Assembly (NCBI GenBank): GCA_024103425.1
Contig: JAGFIS010000013.1
Location: forward strand, 35,794-99,793
Reading direction: 5' to 3'
From: Chitinophagaceae bacterium
Lineage (GTDB): Bacteria; Bacteroidota; Bacteroidia; Chitinophagales; Chitinophagaceae
DNA length: 64,000 nt
The stretch's first letter is position 1, and every line of letters begins with the position of its first letter. The notes beneath the pieces are model-generated. The model was not told the origin of the DNA. It searched no databases and worked only from the letters and a program-made list of their open reading frames with translations. The position numbers were made by a program, and so were the translations under genes. Below are positions 1-8,626 of this stretch, piece by piece.

Positions 1-479
1 TGTTCCTCCGTTTTATTCAAAGCCATTACATGCTCCACGTCCCAACCTTTGGCTTTCAGATAATCTGATACCAGCGATCTGTGGCATCGCCACCATACCG
101 CTTCAGAACACATGTACGCGGTTCGTTTATGCGAGGCGAGTTCTTCTAATTGAAGAATGCCCTTACTAAACTCTTCTGTTTCCATATAATCTGCATATGC
201 TCTGAAAACATCTTTGTGCCACCGTGTGTTGTGAGAATCCTTGTGGATTTTTCTGCGTCCGCCGAGCTCGACAATGTGGATGTATTCTATCCCGTTTTGC
301 TCGAGTGATGCTTTGAGATTGTCCTTGTTAAACTGAGGAAACTTCCGCGATCCGGGATAATGGCGGATGTCGGCCAGCAACTCGATGCCGTTCGCTTTCA
401 GCATGTCGATAAACGCTTCCATGCTGTGGGTGGAATGACCTATCGTGAATACAACCTTGTCGCTTGTTCGTCCGGGCAT
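1..479 (-). CDS. DUF488 family protein (3' end cut by window edge)
   Basis: Reading the minus strand from an ATG at 479 gives an uninterrupted frame to the window edge, about 159 residues. The N-terminus has the TIGHST motif at residues 12-17 and, further on, a cysteine-rich segment MCSEAVWWRCHRS, the two hallmarks of DUF488 proteins. A basic/aromatic motif (DIRHYPGSRKFPQF) after the first strand is also typical. The biochemical role of DUF488 is not established; the conserved Cys, Glu, His and Arg residues suggest nucleic-acid or nucleotide chemistry, but that is inference. The C-terminus lies outside the window. Family assignment is firm, function unknown. Confidence 0.85.
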   Translation of the reverse strand, partial: MPGRTSDKVVFTIGHSTHSMEAFIDMLKANGIELLADIRHYPGSRKFPQFNKDNLKASLEQNGIEYIHIVELGGRRKIHKDSHNTRWHKDVFRAYADYMETEEFSKGILQLEELASHKRTAYMCSEAVWWRCHRSLVSDYLKAKGWDVEHVMALNKTEE

Positions 480-654
480 CAGAACTTTTGGTTTTGAAAT
501 CAATAGTAGCAAAATTGAGTCCAATCCGCCGGAAAAAACATTTTATCATGCAGGAACTTGTTCTTTCCCGGTAGAAATTTTCTCCGCGAAAAAATTCCCG
601 AATGAGTAAACCGCCCTTTCCGTGTCAAAATACTTTGTTTGTAGCTTTACCGCT

Positions 655-1368
655 ATGGAAGATTTATCACAAATGACAATAGGACAGATAGCTGCGGCTG
701 ATTTTCGCAACTGCGGAGTGTTTGAAAAGTACAGGTTAGACTATTTCAACCACGGGAAACGAAGCCTGAAGGAAGCTATCGAAGGCAAAGATATTTCTGA
801 ACAGGATTTATTGGAGGCTCTGAATAAAGCAGGTGAAGAAGCTGCAGCAGAAAACACCGATTTCAATGAGTGGGATTTGGATGTGCTTTGCAATTATATA
901 GAAGAGCATCACCACCGCCCTGCGGAAAAAAGAATTGCGGCCATTAAACCCGAACTGGCAAAACTTGCAGAAGAACTGAGTGCTTCTCACCCTCAATTTG
1001 CAGAGATTAAGACACTGTTTGATACCGTGGCGGGACAGATAGCGGTTCATCAGAAGAAAGAAGAACTGATTCTGTTTCCTTTCATCCGCAAAATGGCAAA
1101 GTCTAAAAGAGATAATGTTCCCTTTGTTCGTCCGCCGCTGACCAAGTCTGCCGAAAATCCTGTAAACATGCTCACCCATGAGCACAATGATCAGGGTGAA
1201 GCCTTTGAAAAAATCGCCGAACTGACGAATGTTTATATTACGGATGATGGTGCTCTGATAGACATTTATGCTACCCTCGCTGATTTCGAACGCGAATTAC
1301 ATACGCATATACATCTGGAGAATAATATCCTCTTCCCGAAAGCACTGGTGATGGATTCAGAGATTTAA
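655..1368 (+). CDS. RIC/ScdA-type iron-sulfur cluster repair di-iron protein, variant N-terminus
   Basis: A 237-residue protein with the RIC (YtfE/ScdA) layout. An N-terminal DUF542 domain (about 8-60) is followed by a hemerythrin-like four-helix domain (about 80-232) with the expected metal-ligand signatures: a HHHH cluster near 86, HQKKEE near 137, HEH near 176 and HTHIHLENN near 217. RIC proteins repair Fe-S clusters damaged by nitric oxide or oxidants and bind a non-haem di-iron centre. Oddly, the usual CC pair of the N-terminal domain (consensus near GIDFCCGG) reads RLDYFNHG here, so that cysteine chemistry is absent. I chose the ATG at 655 because a promoter-like TACTTTG lies at 631-637; a GTG at 622 in the same frame would add 11 residues but overlaps that box. 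Confidence 0.85.
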   Translation: MEDLSQMTIGQIAAADFRNCGVFEKYRLDYFNHGKRSLKEAIEGKDISEQDLLEALNKAGEEAAAENTDFNEWDLDVLCNYIEEHHHRPAEKRIAAIKPELAKLAEELSASHPQFAEIKTLFDTVAGQIAVHQKKEELILFPFIRKMAKSKRDNVPFVRPPLTKSAENPVNMLTHEHNDQGEAFEKIAELTNVYITDDGALIDIYATLADFERELHTHIHLENNILFPKALVMDSEI

Positions 1369-1830
1369 AGTTTAAGATTTAAGGTTTAAGATTTAAGATT
1401 GAAGATTTTTTGCCTTTGGCGAGTTCGTGGTTTGAGGTTCACTTCGCCTTTGGCGAGTTCGGAGTTCGTTGTTCGTCTCGGCTCAGCCGAGAGTGGTTTG
1501 GGGTTCGTTGTTCGTGGTTCGTTGTTCGGAGTTCGGGGTTCGTGGTTTGTGGTTTGGGGTTCGTGGTTCGTTGTTCGTGGTTCGGAGTTCGTGGTTTGAG
1601 GTTCGTGGTTTGAGGTTTGTGGTTCGTTGCCAGATCAACCTTTAGGGTTTGCAGCGCAGCTATGCGCGAAGATATAACCCTGAAGGTTTGAAGCGCCAGC
1701 CCGGGCGACACGTTAGAATAGCTGGGTGGGCGGCAACCGGGTTGAACGATGTGGTTTTCGCCGAAGGCGAGTTCGGAGTTCGCTGTTCGTGGTTTCTGCC
1801 TTCGGCGTTAATACCGGGGCTCATTGAGGT
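1369..1830. repeat. Low-complexity G/T-rich repeat tract
   Basis: The 640-base gap after the RIC gene opens with near-tandem copies of TTTAAGATTTAAG (about 1369-1405). It continues into many imperfect copies of an approximately 10-base unit GTTCGTGGTT, interspersed with TTCGGAGTTCG and GTGGTTTGGG (about 1418-1632). Smaller outliers of the same unit recur near 1770-1795. The tract is open in several frames at once, including a Pro/Thr/Asn-rich minus-strand frame, which is what a short repeat produces and is not evidence for a gene. CTTTGGCGAGTTCG occurs twice (about 1412 and 1448), and a related GAAGGCGAGTTCG lies near 1763. No gene or RNA was recognised from 1369 to 2009. Confidence 0.75.
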
Positions 1831-2009
1831 GGATATTAAGCCTGCCGAAATACCCCAAAGTGAAGCCTTAAATAATGATTAATGGTGAAGGCACAAGCGA
1901 GAGGCTTGCGCGATTAGAGAGTACACTGTTCGTCCATTAAACGCTTAAATCCGCCACAGCGGACAGGCCCATAAACAAATAAACCGCCTCCGGCATTCAT
2001 AATTCATAA

Positions 2010-3992
2010 TTATCTAAAGTGTTTCGACATCTCCTTCTCCACAAATTCCACAAAGAAATCCAGCGACTCCGGATTGCGCATGGCGCCTTTGTTGGCAGCC
2101 TTTTCTACCGGACGGCCCATCAGGATACGTTTCACAGGCGCCTCCATCTTCTTGCCGCTGATGGTATAGGGTAAGTCAGGTGCGGCAATCATTTCATCGG
2201 GTACGTGGCGGGGTGAACAAGCCTCCCTGATTTGTTTTTTAATAACTGCTCTAAGTTCGTCTGTCAGTTCGTGACCGGGTTGCATCAGGATGAACAGCGG
2301 CATGTAATCACCGCCCTGTGGTAATTCAATATCGACGACCAGGCTGTCTTTGATCTCGGGAATTCTATCGACAGCGCGGTAGATCTCGGCTGTTCCAATA
2401 CGCACACCCTGGCGTTTAAGCGTGGTGTCCGATCTTCCGTAAATAATGATACCGTCATTGTGGGTGACCTTGATCCAATCGCCATGGCGCCATACATCGG
2501 GATAAACTTCAAAATAGCTTTCGTGATAGCGTTTAAACTCCGGATCATTCCAGAAAAATACAGGCATACAGGGCATTGGCCGGGTGATCACCATCTCGCC
2601 AACTTCATCAATCATTGGTTTTCCTTCTTCATCAAATGCTTCCATCGCACAGCCAAGGCAACGGCACTGAATCTCACCTTCGTAAACAGGATTCCACGGA
2701 TTGCCGCCCACCATCGCGGTGCACACATCCGTGCCACCACTCATTGAGCAGAGCCATACGTTGGGTTGTATTTTTTCATACACATAATCAAATCCCTCAG
2801 GAGGCAACGGTGCGCCTGTGGATCCGATAGAGCGCAATGCAGAGAGATTGAACTGTTTGCCGGGTTCAATGCCTTCCTTCATGCAGGCAATGATGAAAGG
2901 AGCGCTCGTGCCAAAGTGGTGAATGGGCAGTTCTTCTGCCATTTTCCAGAGATGGGAGATGTCAGGGTAGGCCGGACTGCCATCGTACAATACTATTGTA
3001 GCACCGACTAACAGGGAAGCCTGAACGAAGTTCCACATCATCCAGCCGGTCGTCGAGAACCAGAAGAAATTCTCTCCCGGATGCACATCGTTGTGGAAGG
3101 ATAAATATTTCAAATGTTCCAATAGCATCCCGCCATGCGAGTGTGTAATCGCTTTGGGAATACCTGTAGTACCAGAGGAATACAAAATCCATATAGGATG
3201 GGAGAAAGGAACCGGAGTGAAGGTCAGCGGCTCAGCCTCTGTACTCATCACCTTATTCCACAGAACAGCATGTTCGATTTCCGAAATATCAGGATTGTCG
3301 TTTAGGTAAGGAATGATAATCACTTTTTCCACTGAAGGCAATTGGTCGCTGATCTCCTTCACCACATCCATCCGGTTGTAAGGCTTCCCGTTGTAATGAT
3401 ATCCGTCAACAGCAATCAGCACCTTAGGCTCTATCTGGCGGAAGCGATCTAGTACGCTGCCCGAGCCGAAGTCGGGAGAACAACTACTCCATATCGCTCC
3501 GAGCGAGATAGCTGCAAACAATCCGACAGATGCTTCAGGAATATTGGGGATATAGGCAACAACACGGTCACCCTGCCGTACTCCCAATTGTTTGAAGTAG
3601 GTCTGCAGCGTGGCTGTTTGTTGTTCCAACTGTTTCCAGGAAAGCGACTGTACGCTCTTTGTTTCAGATGCATACAGAATAGCAGGCCGTTCATCAGTAG
3701 CATTTCTAAAGATGTGCTCGGCATAATTGAGGGTGCTGCCTTCAAACCATTTTGTATGGGGCATTGCATCCTGAGCCATTACTTCTTTATAAGGCGTGTG
3801 GAACTGAACCTTAAAATATTGAGTGATGCTCTCCCAGAAGTCGGCAGGATTGTCGACAGACCATTTCCAGAGAGCATGATAATCGTTGAAACTGAGTTGG
3901 TGATTTTCTTTCAGCCAGGTAGCGTATTTCGTCAGGTTAGCATTATTAATGAAAGAGTCGGACGGGCTCCAAAGCTTTTTGTCTTCAGGCAT
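2010..3992 (-). CDS. aacS: Acetoacetate--CoA ligase
   Basis: A 660-residue ANL-superfamily adenylating enzyme with the family's typical length. It has the N-terminal ACS-type cap (WFEGSTLNYAEH), the P-loop-like core YSSGTTGIPKAITH near 275, the YEGEIQC region, and the C-terminal hinge YGRSDTTLKRQGVRIG. The lysine near the end (SGKKMEAPVKRIL) is the catalytic lysine of the family. Overall sequence fits acetoacetyl-CoA synthetase rather than acetyl-CoA synthetase. The enzyme activates acetoacetate to acetoacetyl-CoA for ketone-body use or as entry to thiolase. It is monocistronic and divergent from the CYTH-domain gene. Start is an ATG at 3992. Confidence 0.9.
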   Translation of the reverse strand: MPEDKKLWSPSDSFINNANLTKYATWLKENHQLSFNDYHALWKWSVDNPADFWESITQYFKVQFHTPYKEVMAQDAMPHTKWFEGSTLNYAEHIFRNATDERPAILYASETKSVQSLSWKQLEQQTATLQTYFKQLGVRQGDRVVAYIPNIPEASVGLFAAISLGAIWSSCSPDFGSGSVLDRFRQIEPKVLIAVDGYHYNGKPYNRMDVVKEISDQLPSVEKVIIIPYLNDNPDISEIEHAVLWNKVMSTEAEPLTFTPVPFSHPIWILYSSGTTGIPKAITHSHGGMLLEHLKYLSFHNDVHPGENFFWFSTTGWMMWNFVQASLLVGATIVLYDGSPAYPDISHLWKMAEELPIHHFGTSAPFIIACMKEGIEPGKQFNLSALRSIGSTGAPLPPEGFDYVYEKIQPNVWLCSMSGGTDVCTAMVGGNPWNPVYEGEIQCRCLGCAMEAFDEEGKPMIDEVGEMVITRPMPCMPVFFWNDPEFKRYHESYFEVYPDVWRHGDWIKVTHNDGIIIYGRSDTTLKRQGVRIGTAEIYRAVDRIPEIKDSLVVDIELPQGGDYMPLFILMQPGHELTDELRAVIKKQIREACSPRHVPDEMIAAPDLPYTISGKKMEAPVKRILMGRPVEKAANKGAMRNPESLDFFVEFVEKEMSKHFR

Positions 3993-4038
3993 GTTAGACT
4001 TATTTTCTGCTAATTTACTTAATTGTGTGCTTAGGTGG

Positions 4039-4115
4039 GAGGCTGTATTTGTGCTCAGCCTCTGAAGCTCCGGCTGCTCGCAACGCTCCTGCGACTTATG
4101 GCCCCGATATTGTAT
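4039..4115. repeat. Small inverted repeats in the divergent aacS/CYTH intergenic region
   Basis: GAGGCTG at 4039-4045 pairs perfectly with CAGCCTC at 4056-4062. Just downstream, TCGCA and TGCGA flank a short loop (about 4078-4094). There is no T-run, so this does not look like a terminator. It may be a decayed intergenic repeat element or leader structure for one of the two divergent genes. Confidence 0.35.
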
Positions 4116-4160
4116 TCAGATTCTCGGAAAAAATTAAATTGAATAATAAAACCGGTATCA

Positions 4161-4688
4161 ATGGCAATAAAAAATTTTGAGTTTAAAGCGCAGGTGGATG
4201 CACTCGATGAGTATGAAGAAAAAATATTGACACTTCACCCTGAGTTCAAAGGACTGGATCATCAGATTGATACTTATTTCAATGTGCTTCATGGAAGACT
4301 GAAACTTCGCGAAGGAAATATTGAAAATGCGCTCATCAACTACGACCGTGAAGACAGAGCCGGAACAAAAGAATCGCAAGTATTACTCTACAATTGCGAG
4401 CCGGATCATATCCTGAAAGAAATTCTTGTGAGACAACTGGGGGTAAAGGTGGTGGTGTCCAAAAAGAGGAAAATCTTTTTACTTGAGGATGTGAAATTTC
4501 ATTTGGATGAGGTAGAGGGATTGGGATTCTTCGTTGAAGTGGAGGTAATAGACCGTCTTGGTGATGAACGTGAAGAAGATCTGAAAGAGAGGTGCGATTA
4601 CTATTTAAACTTTCTGGGTATAAAGGGCAAAGAATTAGTCAGCGGCTCATACAGTGACCTTATTCTGGCTAAATCTGCCAATAACTGA
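4161..4688 (+). CDS. CYTH domain-containing protein (class IV adenylate cyclase-like)
   Basis: A 175-residue protein covering one CYTH domain. An N-terminal FEFKA strand stands at the ExExK position, followed by DTYF, then LKLRE, NYDRED, a KKRKIFLLEDV strand and the acidic FVEVEV strand. These alternating charged strands build the tunnel that binds a triphosphate substrate and divalent metals in CYTH enzymes (CyaB-type cyclases, triphosphatases, thiamin triphosphatase). Which reaction it performs cannot be told from sequence. It starts with ATG at 4161 and stands alone upstream of typA. Confidence 0.8.
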   Translation: MAIKNFEFKAQVDALDEYEEKILTLHPEFKGLDHQIDTYFNVLHGRLKLREGNIENALINYDREDRAGTKESQVLLYNCEPDHILKEILVRQLGVKVVVSKKRKIFLLEDVKFHLDEVEGLGFFVEVEVIDRLGDEREEDLKERCDYYLNFLGIKGKELVSGSYSDLILAKSANN

Positions 4689-4817
4689 TCTCATCGTATG
4701 TGAATGAATACATAAAGGTCAGACAAGGAGACGGTTACGTCCATATTTCTGATCTTTTACAAATCAGAGAAGCTGTTATTTTCTGTTAATATTCTTGACA
4801 GCTTTTTTCATTTGTCG

Positions 4818-4825
4818 TAACTTTG
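4818..4825 (+). promoter_or_regulatory. Promoter -7 box of typA
   Basis: TAACTTTG matches the Bacteroidota TAnnTTTG element exactly. TTGACA at 4795-4800 lies 17 bases upstream. Predicted transcription start is about 4832, favouring translation from the ATG at 4866 or the GTG at 4848. Confidence 0.7.
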
Positions 4826-4865
4826 CACGCTTTTAAAAACGGCATCCGTGCCAAATACGACCTTT

Positions 4866-6680
4866 ATGGATATCAGAAACATTGCAATCATAGCTCACGT
4901 TGACCACGGTAAGACTACCCTGGTTGATAAGATTATTCACAGCACTCATGTCTTCAGAGAAAATCAGGAGACCGGAGAATTGTTGATGGACAATAACGAA
5001 CTGGAGCGTGAGCGGGGCATTACTATTTTCAGTAAGAATATTTCGGTGACTTATAAAGGTGTAAAAATTAACGTAATTGACACACCGGGGCACAGTGATT
5101 TCGGTGGAGAGGTAGAACGTGTGTTGAAGATGGCTGATGGCGTGCTGCTACTGGTAGATGCTTTTGAAGGCCCGATGCCGCAGACGAGATTTGTATTGCA
5201 GAAAGCGCTGGCACTGCAACTCAGGCCAATCGTGGTAATCAATAAGATAGACAAACCCAACTGCCGTCCGGAAGAAGTACACGAAGCTGTTTTTGAACTG
5301 TTCTTCAATTTGGATGCTAATGAAGAGCAGTTAGATTTTCCTACACTGTATGGAAGCAGTAAGCAGGGGTGGTTTAATACTTCGCTGACACCTGCTGAGA
5401 ATATTTTCCCGTTACTGGATACCATTCTCGAAAAAGTCCCACCACCCGTACAAGCTGAAGGCCCGTTGCAGATGCAGATTACCTCATTAGATTATTCTTC
5501 CTTCCTCGGTAGAATAGCCATCGGTAAGGTAACACGAGGAGAGATAAAAGACGGTCAGCAGGTAGCCCTGATGAAACTGGACGGATCTATCGAGAGATCC
5601 AAAGTGAAAGAACTTTACGTATTTGAAGGATTGGGTAAGAAGAAAGTGTCCGAAGTAAAAGCCGGAGACATCTGCGCTGTTGTGGGAATCGAAGGATTCA
5701 ATATCGGAGAAACGATTGCGGACCCCGAACAACCGGAAGCCCTGGCTGTTATCAACGTAGATGAACCGACGATGAATATGCAGTTCAGCATCAACAATTC
5801 ACCATTCTTTGGTAAAGACGGAAAATTTGTTACCAGCCGCCACCTGAAAGAAAGATTGGATAAGGAATTAGAAAAAGATTTGGCGCTGAGAGTTGAGTCG
5901 ACCGGAAGTGCCGACAGCTTTTTGGTATATGGCAGAGGCATCCTGCATTTGAGCGTATTGGTTGAAACTATGCGACGCGAGGGATACGAACTTACGGTGG
6001 GCCAGCCACAGGTGATCGTAAAAGAAATCGACGGTAAGAAGTGTGAACCATATGAAAACCTGGTTGTGGACGTGCCTGCAGAATATAGTGGTAAAGTGAT
6101 CGAACAGGCTACCCAGCGAAAAGGTGAATTGTTAGTGATGGAGAACAAAGGAGAAATGCAGCATCTGGAGTTTGAAATTCCTTCGCGCGGATTGATCGGT
6201 CTGAGGAGTAATATGCTTACAAGTACTGCCGGCGAGGCTGTGATGGCCCACCGTTTTATCGGTTACAAACCCTGGAAAGGGTTCATCCAAAGCAGGAATA
6301 ACGGCGTCATCATTTCCAAGAATCAGGAAAGAACGACTGCTTATTCTATAGATAAATTGCAAGACCGCGGCAGCTTCTTTGTAGATCCGGGAGAGGATGT
6401 ATATATCGGCCAGATTATCGGCGAACATATTAAGCCCGGCGATCTGGTGGTAAATGCTACCGAAGCCAAGAAACTGACCAACCACAGAGCCAGTGGTGCT
6501 GACGATGCTGCGCGTATTGCGCCCAAAATACAGATGAGCCTTGAGGAGTGTATGGAATACATTCAGGCTGATGAGTGCATTGAGGTAACACCAAAGCATA
6601 TAAGAATGCGTAAGGTGATTCTGGACGAGGAAGGGAGAAAGAAAGCGCAGAAATTACAGAAGGCAGAGGCGGAAGGGTAG
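4866..6680 (+). CDS. typA: Translational GTPase TypA/BipA
   Basis: A 604-residue translation-factor GTPase of the expected length for BipA. G1 is the P-loop AHVDHGKTTLVD at about 11-22, G2 the RERGIT segment, G3 DTPGH and G4 NKIDK. Domain II, the EF-G-like domains and the C-terminal BipA-specific region (GLIGLRSNMLTSTAG, then SGADDAARIAP) follow. BipA binds the 70S ribosome and assists 50S assembly and growth under cold or stress. I prefer the ATG at 4866, which gives the usual MDIRNIAIIAHVDHGK start; an in-frame GTG at 4848 would add six residues. Confidence 0.95.
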   Translation: MDIRNIAIIAHVDHGKTTLVDKIIHSTHVFRENQETGELLMDNNELERERGITIFSKNISVTYKGVKINVIDTPGHSDFGGEVERVLKMADGVLLLVDAFEGPMPQTRFVLQKALALQLRPIVVINKIDKPNCRPEEVHEAVFELFFNLDANEEQLDFPTLYGSSKQGWFNTSLTPAENIFPLLDTILEKVPPPVQAEGPLQMQITSLDYSSFLGRIAIGKVTRGEIKDGQQVALMKLDGSIERSKVKELYVFEGLGKKKVSEVKAGDICAVVGIEGFNIGETIADPEQPEALAVINVDEPTMNMQFSINNSPFFGKDGKFVTSRHLKERLDKELEKDLALRVESTGSADSFLVYGRGILHLSVLVETMRREGYELTVGQPQVIVKEIDGKKCEPYENLVVDVPAEYSGKVIEQATQRKGELLVMENKGEMQHLEFEIPSRGLIGLRSNMLTSTAGEAVMAHRFIGYKPWKGFIQSRNNGVIISKNQERTTAYSIDKLQDRGSFFVDPGEDVYIGQIIGEHIKPGDLVVNATEAKKLTNHRASGADDAARIAPKIQMSLEECMEYIQADECIEVTPKHIRMRKVILDEEGRKKAQKLQKAEAEG

Positions 6681-6768
6681 TCTTTCTTCGGTATGTGCCT
6701 CACGAACCGCTGTGGAAGGACTGTTTAGAAAAACTCTGCAAGCCGTTTTTATATATCTATTATATCCC

Positions 6769-6776
6769 TACCTTTG
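6769..6776 (+). promoter_or_regulatory. Promoter -7 box of the CSIC small protein
   Basis: TACCTTTG is an exact TAnnTTTG match and ends only 8 bases before the ATG at 6785. Transcription would start almost at the start codon, so the mRNA is nearly leaderless. This supports the shorter start over an in-frame upstream one at 6695. Confidence 0.65.
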
Positions 6777-6784
6777 TTACAGCT

Positions 6785-7009
6785 ATGAAAAAATATATCC
6801 TCACCATACTCTTTATTGCTGTTCTCGGCTTCATCTCTATGGATGTAGCGGCACAATGCTCTATTTGCACGAAGACGGCCATGCAACTGGGTGCGCGTCC
6901 TGCTCAGGGACTGAATGCAGGAATTCTTTACCTCGTGGCAGTGCCTTATCTGGCAGTCGTTTTCATCGGTTATAAGTGGTGGAGAAGCGAGAAGAAAGCA
7001 TCAGAGTAA
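6785..7009 (+). CDS. Small exported/membrane protein with CSIC motif
   Basis: A 74-residue protein. Residues 1-23 form a signal-like hydrophobic segment ending VAAQ. A CSIC motif follows at about 25-28 and then a second hydrophobic helix (GILYLVAVPYLAVVFIGYKWW) with a basic tail. The predicted form is a small inner-membrane protein with the Cys pair on the periplasmic side, where it could bind a metal or form a disulfide. I do not recognise a named family. The ATG at 6785 is supported by the promoter box just upstream. Confidence 0.7.
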   Translation: MKKYILTILFIAVLGFISMDVAAQCSICTKTAMQLGARPAQGLNAGILYLVAVPYLAVVFIGYKWWRSEKKASE

Positions 7010-7120
7010 CTTCCCGGTATCAGCTTTTTTATTTTCAGAAATTAGCTAGTGTCATTTCGTGCGATCGTCAATGTGTCGGATTTGCCGTTGGAGGTGAGTT
7101 TACGGTATATTTTAGTTCTG

Positions 7121-7181
7121 TTCACTGAAAAGCCTAACTTTTGGTGAATGAATTCACTGAAAAGCATTACTTTTGGTGAAT
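7121..7181. promoter_or_regulatory. Duplicated palindromic operator/promoter of the DUF4143 ATPase gene
   Basis: Two 29-base copies at 7121-7149 and 7153-7181 (32-base period) share TTCACTGAAAAGC, three variable bases, then ACTTTTGGTGAAT. Each copy is an imperfect dyad (TTCACxxAAAAG against CTTTTxGTGAA). The second copy contains TACTTTTG at 7168-7175, an exact -7 box, so a protein bound to the dyad would cover the promoter. The repeat also encodes the extra N-terminal residues if the upstream ATG at 7148 is used. Confidence 0.6.
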
Positions 7182-7192
7182 TGACTGGTTAT

Positions 7193-8311
7193 ATGATTGA
7201 ACGTATTATTAAAAGATCAATAACTAAAAGGCTTTTTAGGGGGAAAGCTATAGTACTCATTGGTGCAAGACAAGTGGGTAAAACCACTCTTATACGTGAA
7301 CTATTGCGCGATCGGGATTATTTATTTCTTGATGGAGACGACCCTTTGGTAAAGCAACGACTGACCAATCCGAATACCAAAGAAATTGAAACAATCATCG
7401 GGAATTCAGAAATTGTTTTTATAGATGAAGCACAGCGAATTGAAAATATAGGAATCACGGCAAAGATCATCCACGATCAATTCAAAAGTGTACAGTTGGT
7501 TATGAGCGGTTCATCGGCTTTTGAATTGCGCAATCAAACCAATGAGCCACTTACAGGAAGGAAGTTTGAGTATTTTCTTTATCCTGTTTCTTATGAAGAG
7601 TATGAGCAGTCAATTGGTTATTTAGATGCAATCAAAGACTTAGAAAACCGGTTAGTTTACGGGTTTTATCCCGATGTAATCAATAACAGGGGCGAGGAGA
7701 GGGAGGTGCTGAATGAGATTACGCAGAGTTACCTTTTCAAAGATATCTTGTCATTTGCCAATATAAAAAAACCGGAAGTCCTTGAGAAGATACTTCAGGC
7801 GCTGGCATTTCAGGTAGGAAGTGAAGTTAGTTACAATGAGATAGCACAGCTTACCGGTGTAGATAAGAATACCGTTTCAAGTTATATTCATTTGCTAGAG
7901 CTTTCATTCATTGTTTATCCTATTACTTCATTCAGCCGCAATCTTCGAAATGAAATAAAAACCAACCAGAAAATCTATTTCTACGATAATGGTATTCGCA
8001 ATGCTCTCATTCAGAATTTTAATCCGGTTCAGCTAAGAAATGATATTGGTGCACTGTGGGAAAACTTTTTGATGTCAGAAAGGCTCAAGCGAAATCATTA
8101 TCATCAAAAATATTGTAACCGTTATTTCTGGAGGACGAAACAACAGCAGGAAATTGATTACGTTGAAGAGGCAGATGGAAAAATCACAGGTTTTGAATTC
8201 AAATGGAATCCGAAAGCAAAGACTAACATTCCCTCAAATTTTGTCCAAACCTATAATGCCCAAGTTGAGATTATTTCTAAAGAAAATTTTAGAGAATTTG
8301 TTGGAGGGTAA
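7193..8311 (+). CDS. ATP-binding protein, AAA_14 plus DUF4143
   Basis: A 372-residue ATPase. The Walker A motif GARQVGKTTL lies near residue 24, the Walker B segment IVFIDEAQRI near 80, and an SGSSAFEL sensor-like motif near 105, all typical of the AAA_14 domain. The C-terminal half (DISFANI through DYVEEADGKITGFEFKWNP) is a DUF4143 domain, which resembles a nuclease fold; the E/D..EFKW residues fit its conserved core. These ATPases are widespread accessory genes of uncertain role. Start ATG 7193 is preferred because the predicted transcription start falls near 7181; an ATG at 7148 lies inside the repeat and would add 15 residues encoded by it. Confidence 0.88.
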   Translation: MIERIIKRSITKRLFRGKAIVLIGARQVGKTTLIRELLRDRDYLFLDGDDPLVKQRLTNPNTKEIETIIGNSEIVFIDEAQRIENIGITAKIIHDQFKSVQLVMSGSSAFELRNQTNEPLTGRKFEYFLYPVSYEEYEQSIGYLDAIKDLENRLVYGFYPDVINNRGEEREVLNEITQSYLFKDILSFANIKKPEVLEKILQALAFQVGSEVSYNEIAQLTGVDKNTVSSYIHLLELSFIVYPITSFSRNLRNEIKTNQKIYFYDNGIRNALIQNFNPVQLRNDIGALWENFLMSERLKRNHYHQKYCNRYFWRTKQQQEIDYVEEADGKITGFEFKWNPKAKTNIPSNFVQTYNAQVEIISKENFREFVGG

Positions 8312-8387
8312 GATTAGGTTTTCTTCTTTTTGAAAGTGCTTTTATCCGGCAGGTACAGGGTAGTCTGATGTACTCCAAGTAGCTTAC

Positions 8388-8444
8388 TGAGGCTCCCGAA
8401 GTGAGATATCCTATATTTTCATGCCCATTGAGGCTCCCGAAATG
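8388..8444. repeat. 16-base direct repeat pair
   Basis: TGAGGCTCCCGAAGTG at 8388-8403 recurs as TGAGGCTCCCGAAATG at 8429-8444. The surrounding 8312-8672 gap has no convincing gene. An 84-residue minus-strand frame spans the repeats but shows no recognisable domain or start signal. The pair may be a remnant of a mobile or intergenic repeat element. Confidence 0.5.
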
Positions 8445-8597
8445 TGGCGGTACATACTGACGAAAGTGTTCCGAAGGATCACTTGTGCCGGTTAGTGTCT
8501 CTAGATTGTATCTGCGAATCATGACGTTACAGCTCCATACCATAATAGTAGCGGAGGTATTTCCGGTGCCTGATTTGGAAGAATACCCCTGCTTGAA

Positions 8598-8626
8598 ACG
8601 TATGAGGTTTTTGAAACCTCATACGT
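8598..8626. repeat. 13-bp perfect hairpin upstream of the amidase gene
   Basis: ACGTATGAGGTTT at 8598-8610 is followed by a 3-base loop and its perfect complement AAACCTCATACGT at 8614-8626. There is no T-run after it on either strand, so it is more likely a repeat element or leader structure than an intrinsic terminator. It lies 46 bases before the amidase start. Confidence 0.6.

Noticed and set aside
1399..1711. Overlapping open frames on both strands in the G/T-rich tract
   Set aside because: They arise from a short repeat that is open in several frames; no start signal, domain or codon bias supports a gene.
8289..8543. 84-residue minus-strand frame after the DUF4143 gene
   Set aside because: It overlaps the ATPase 3' end and spans direct repeats; no ribosome-binding site or domain.
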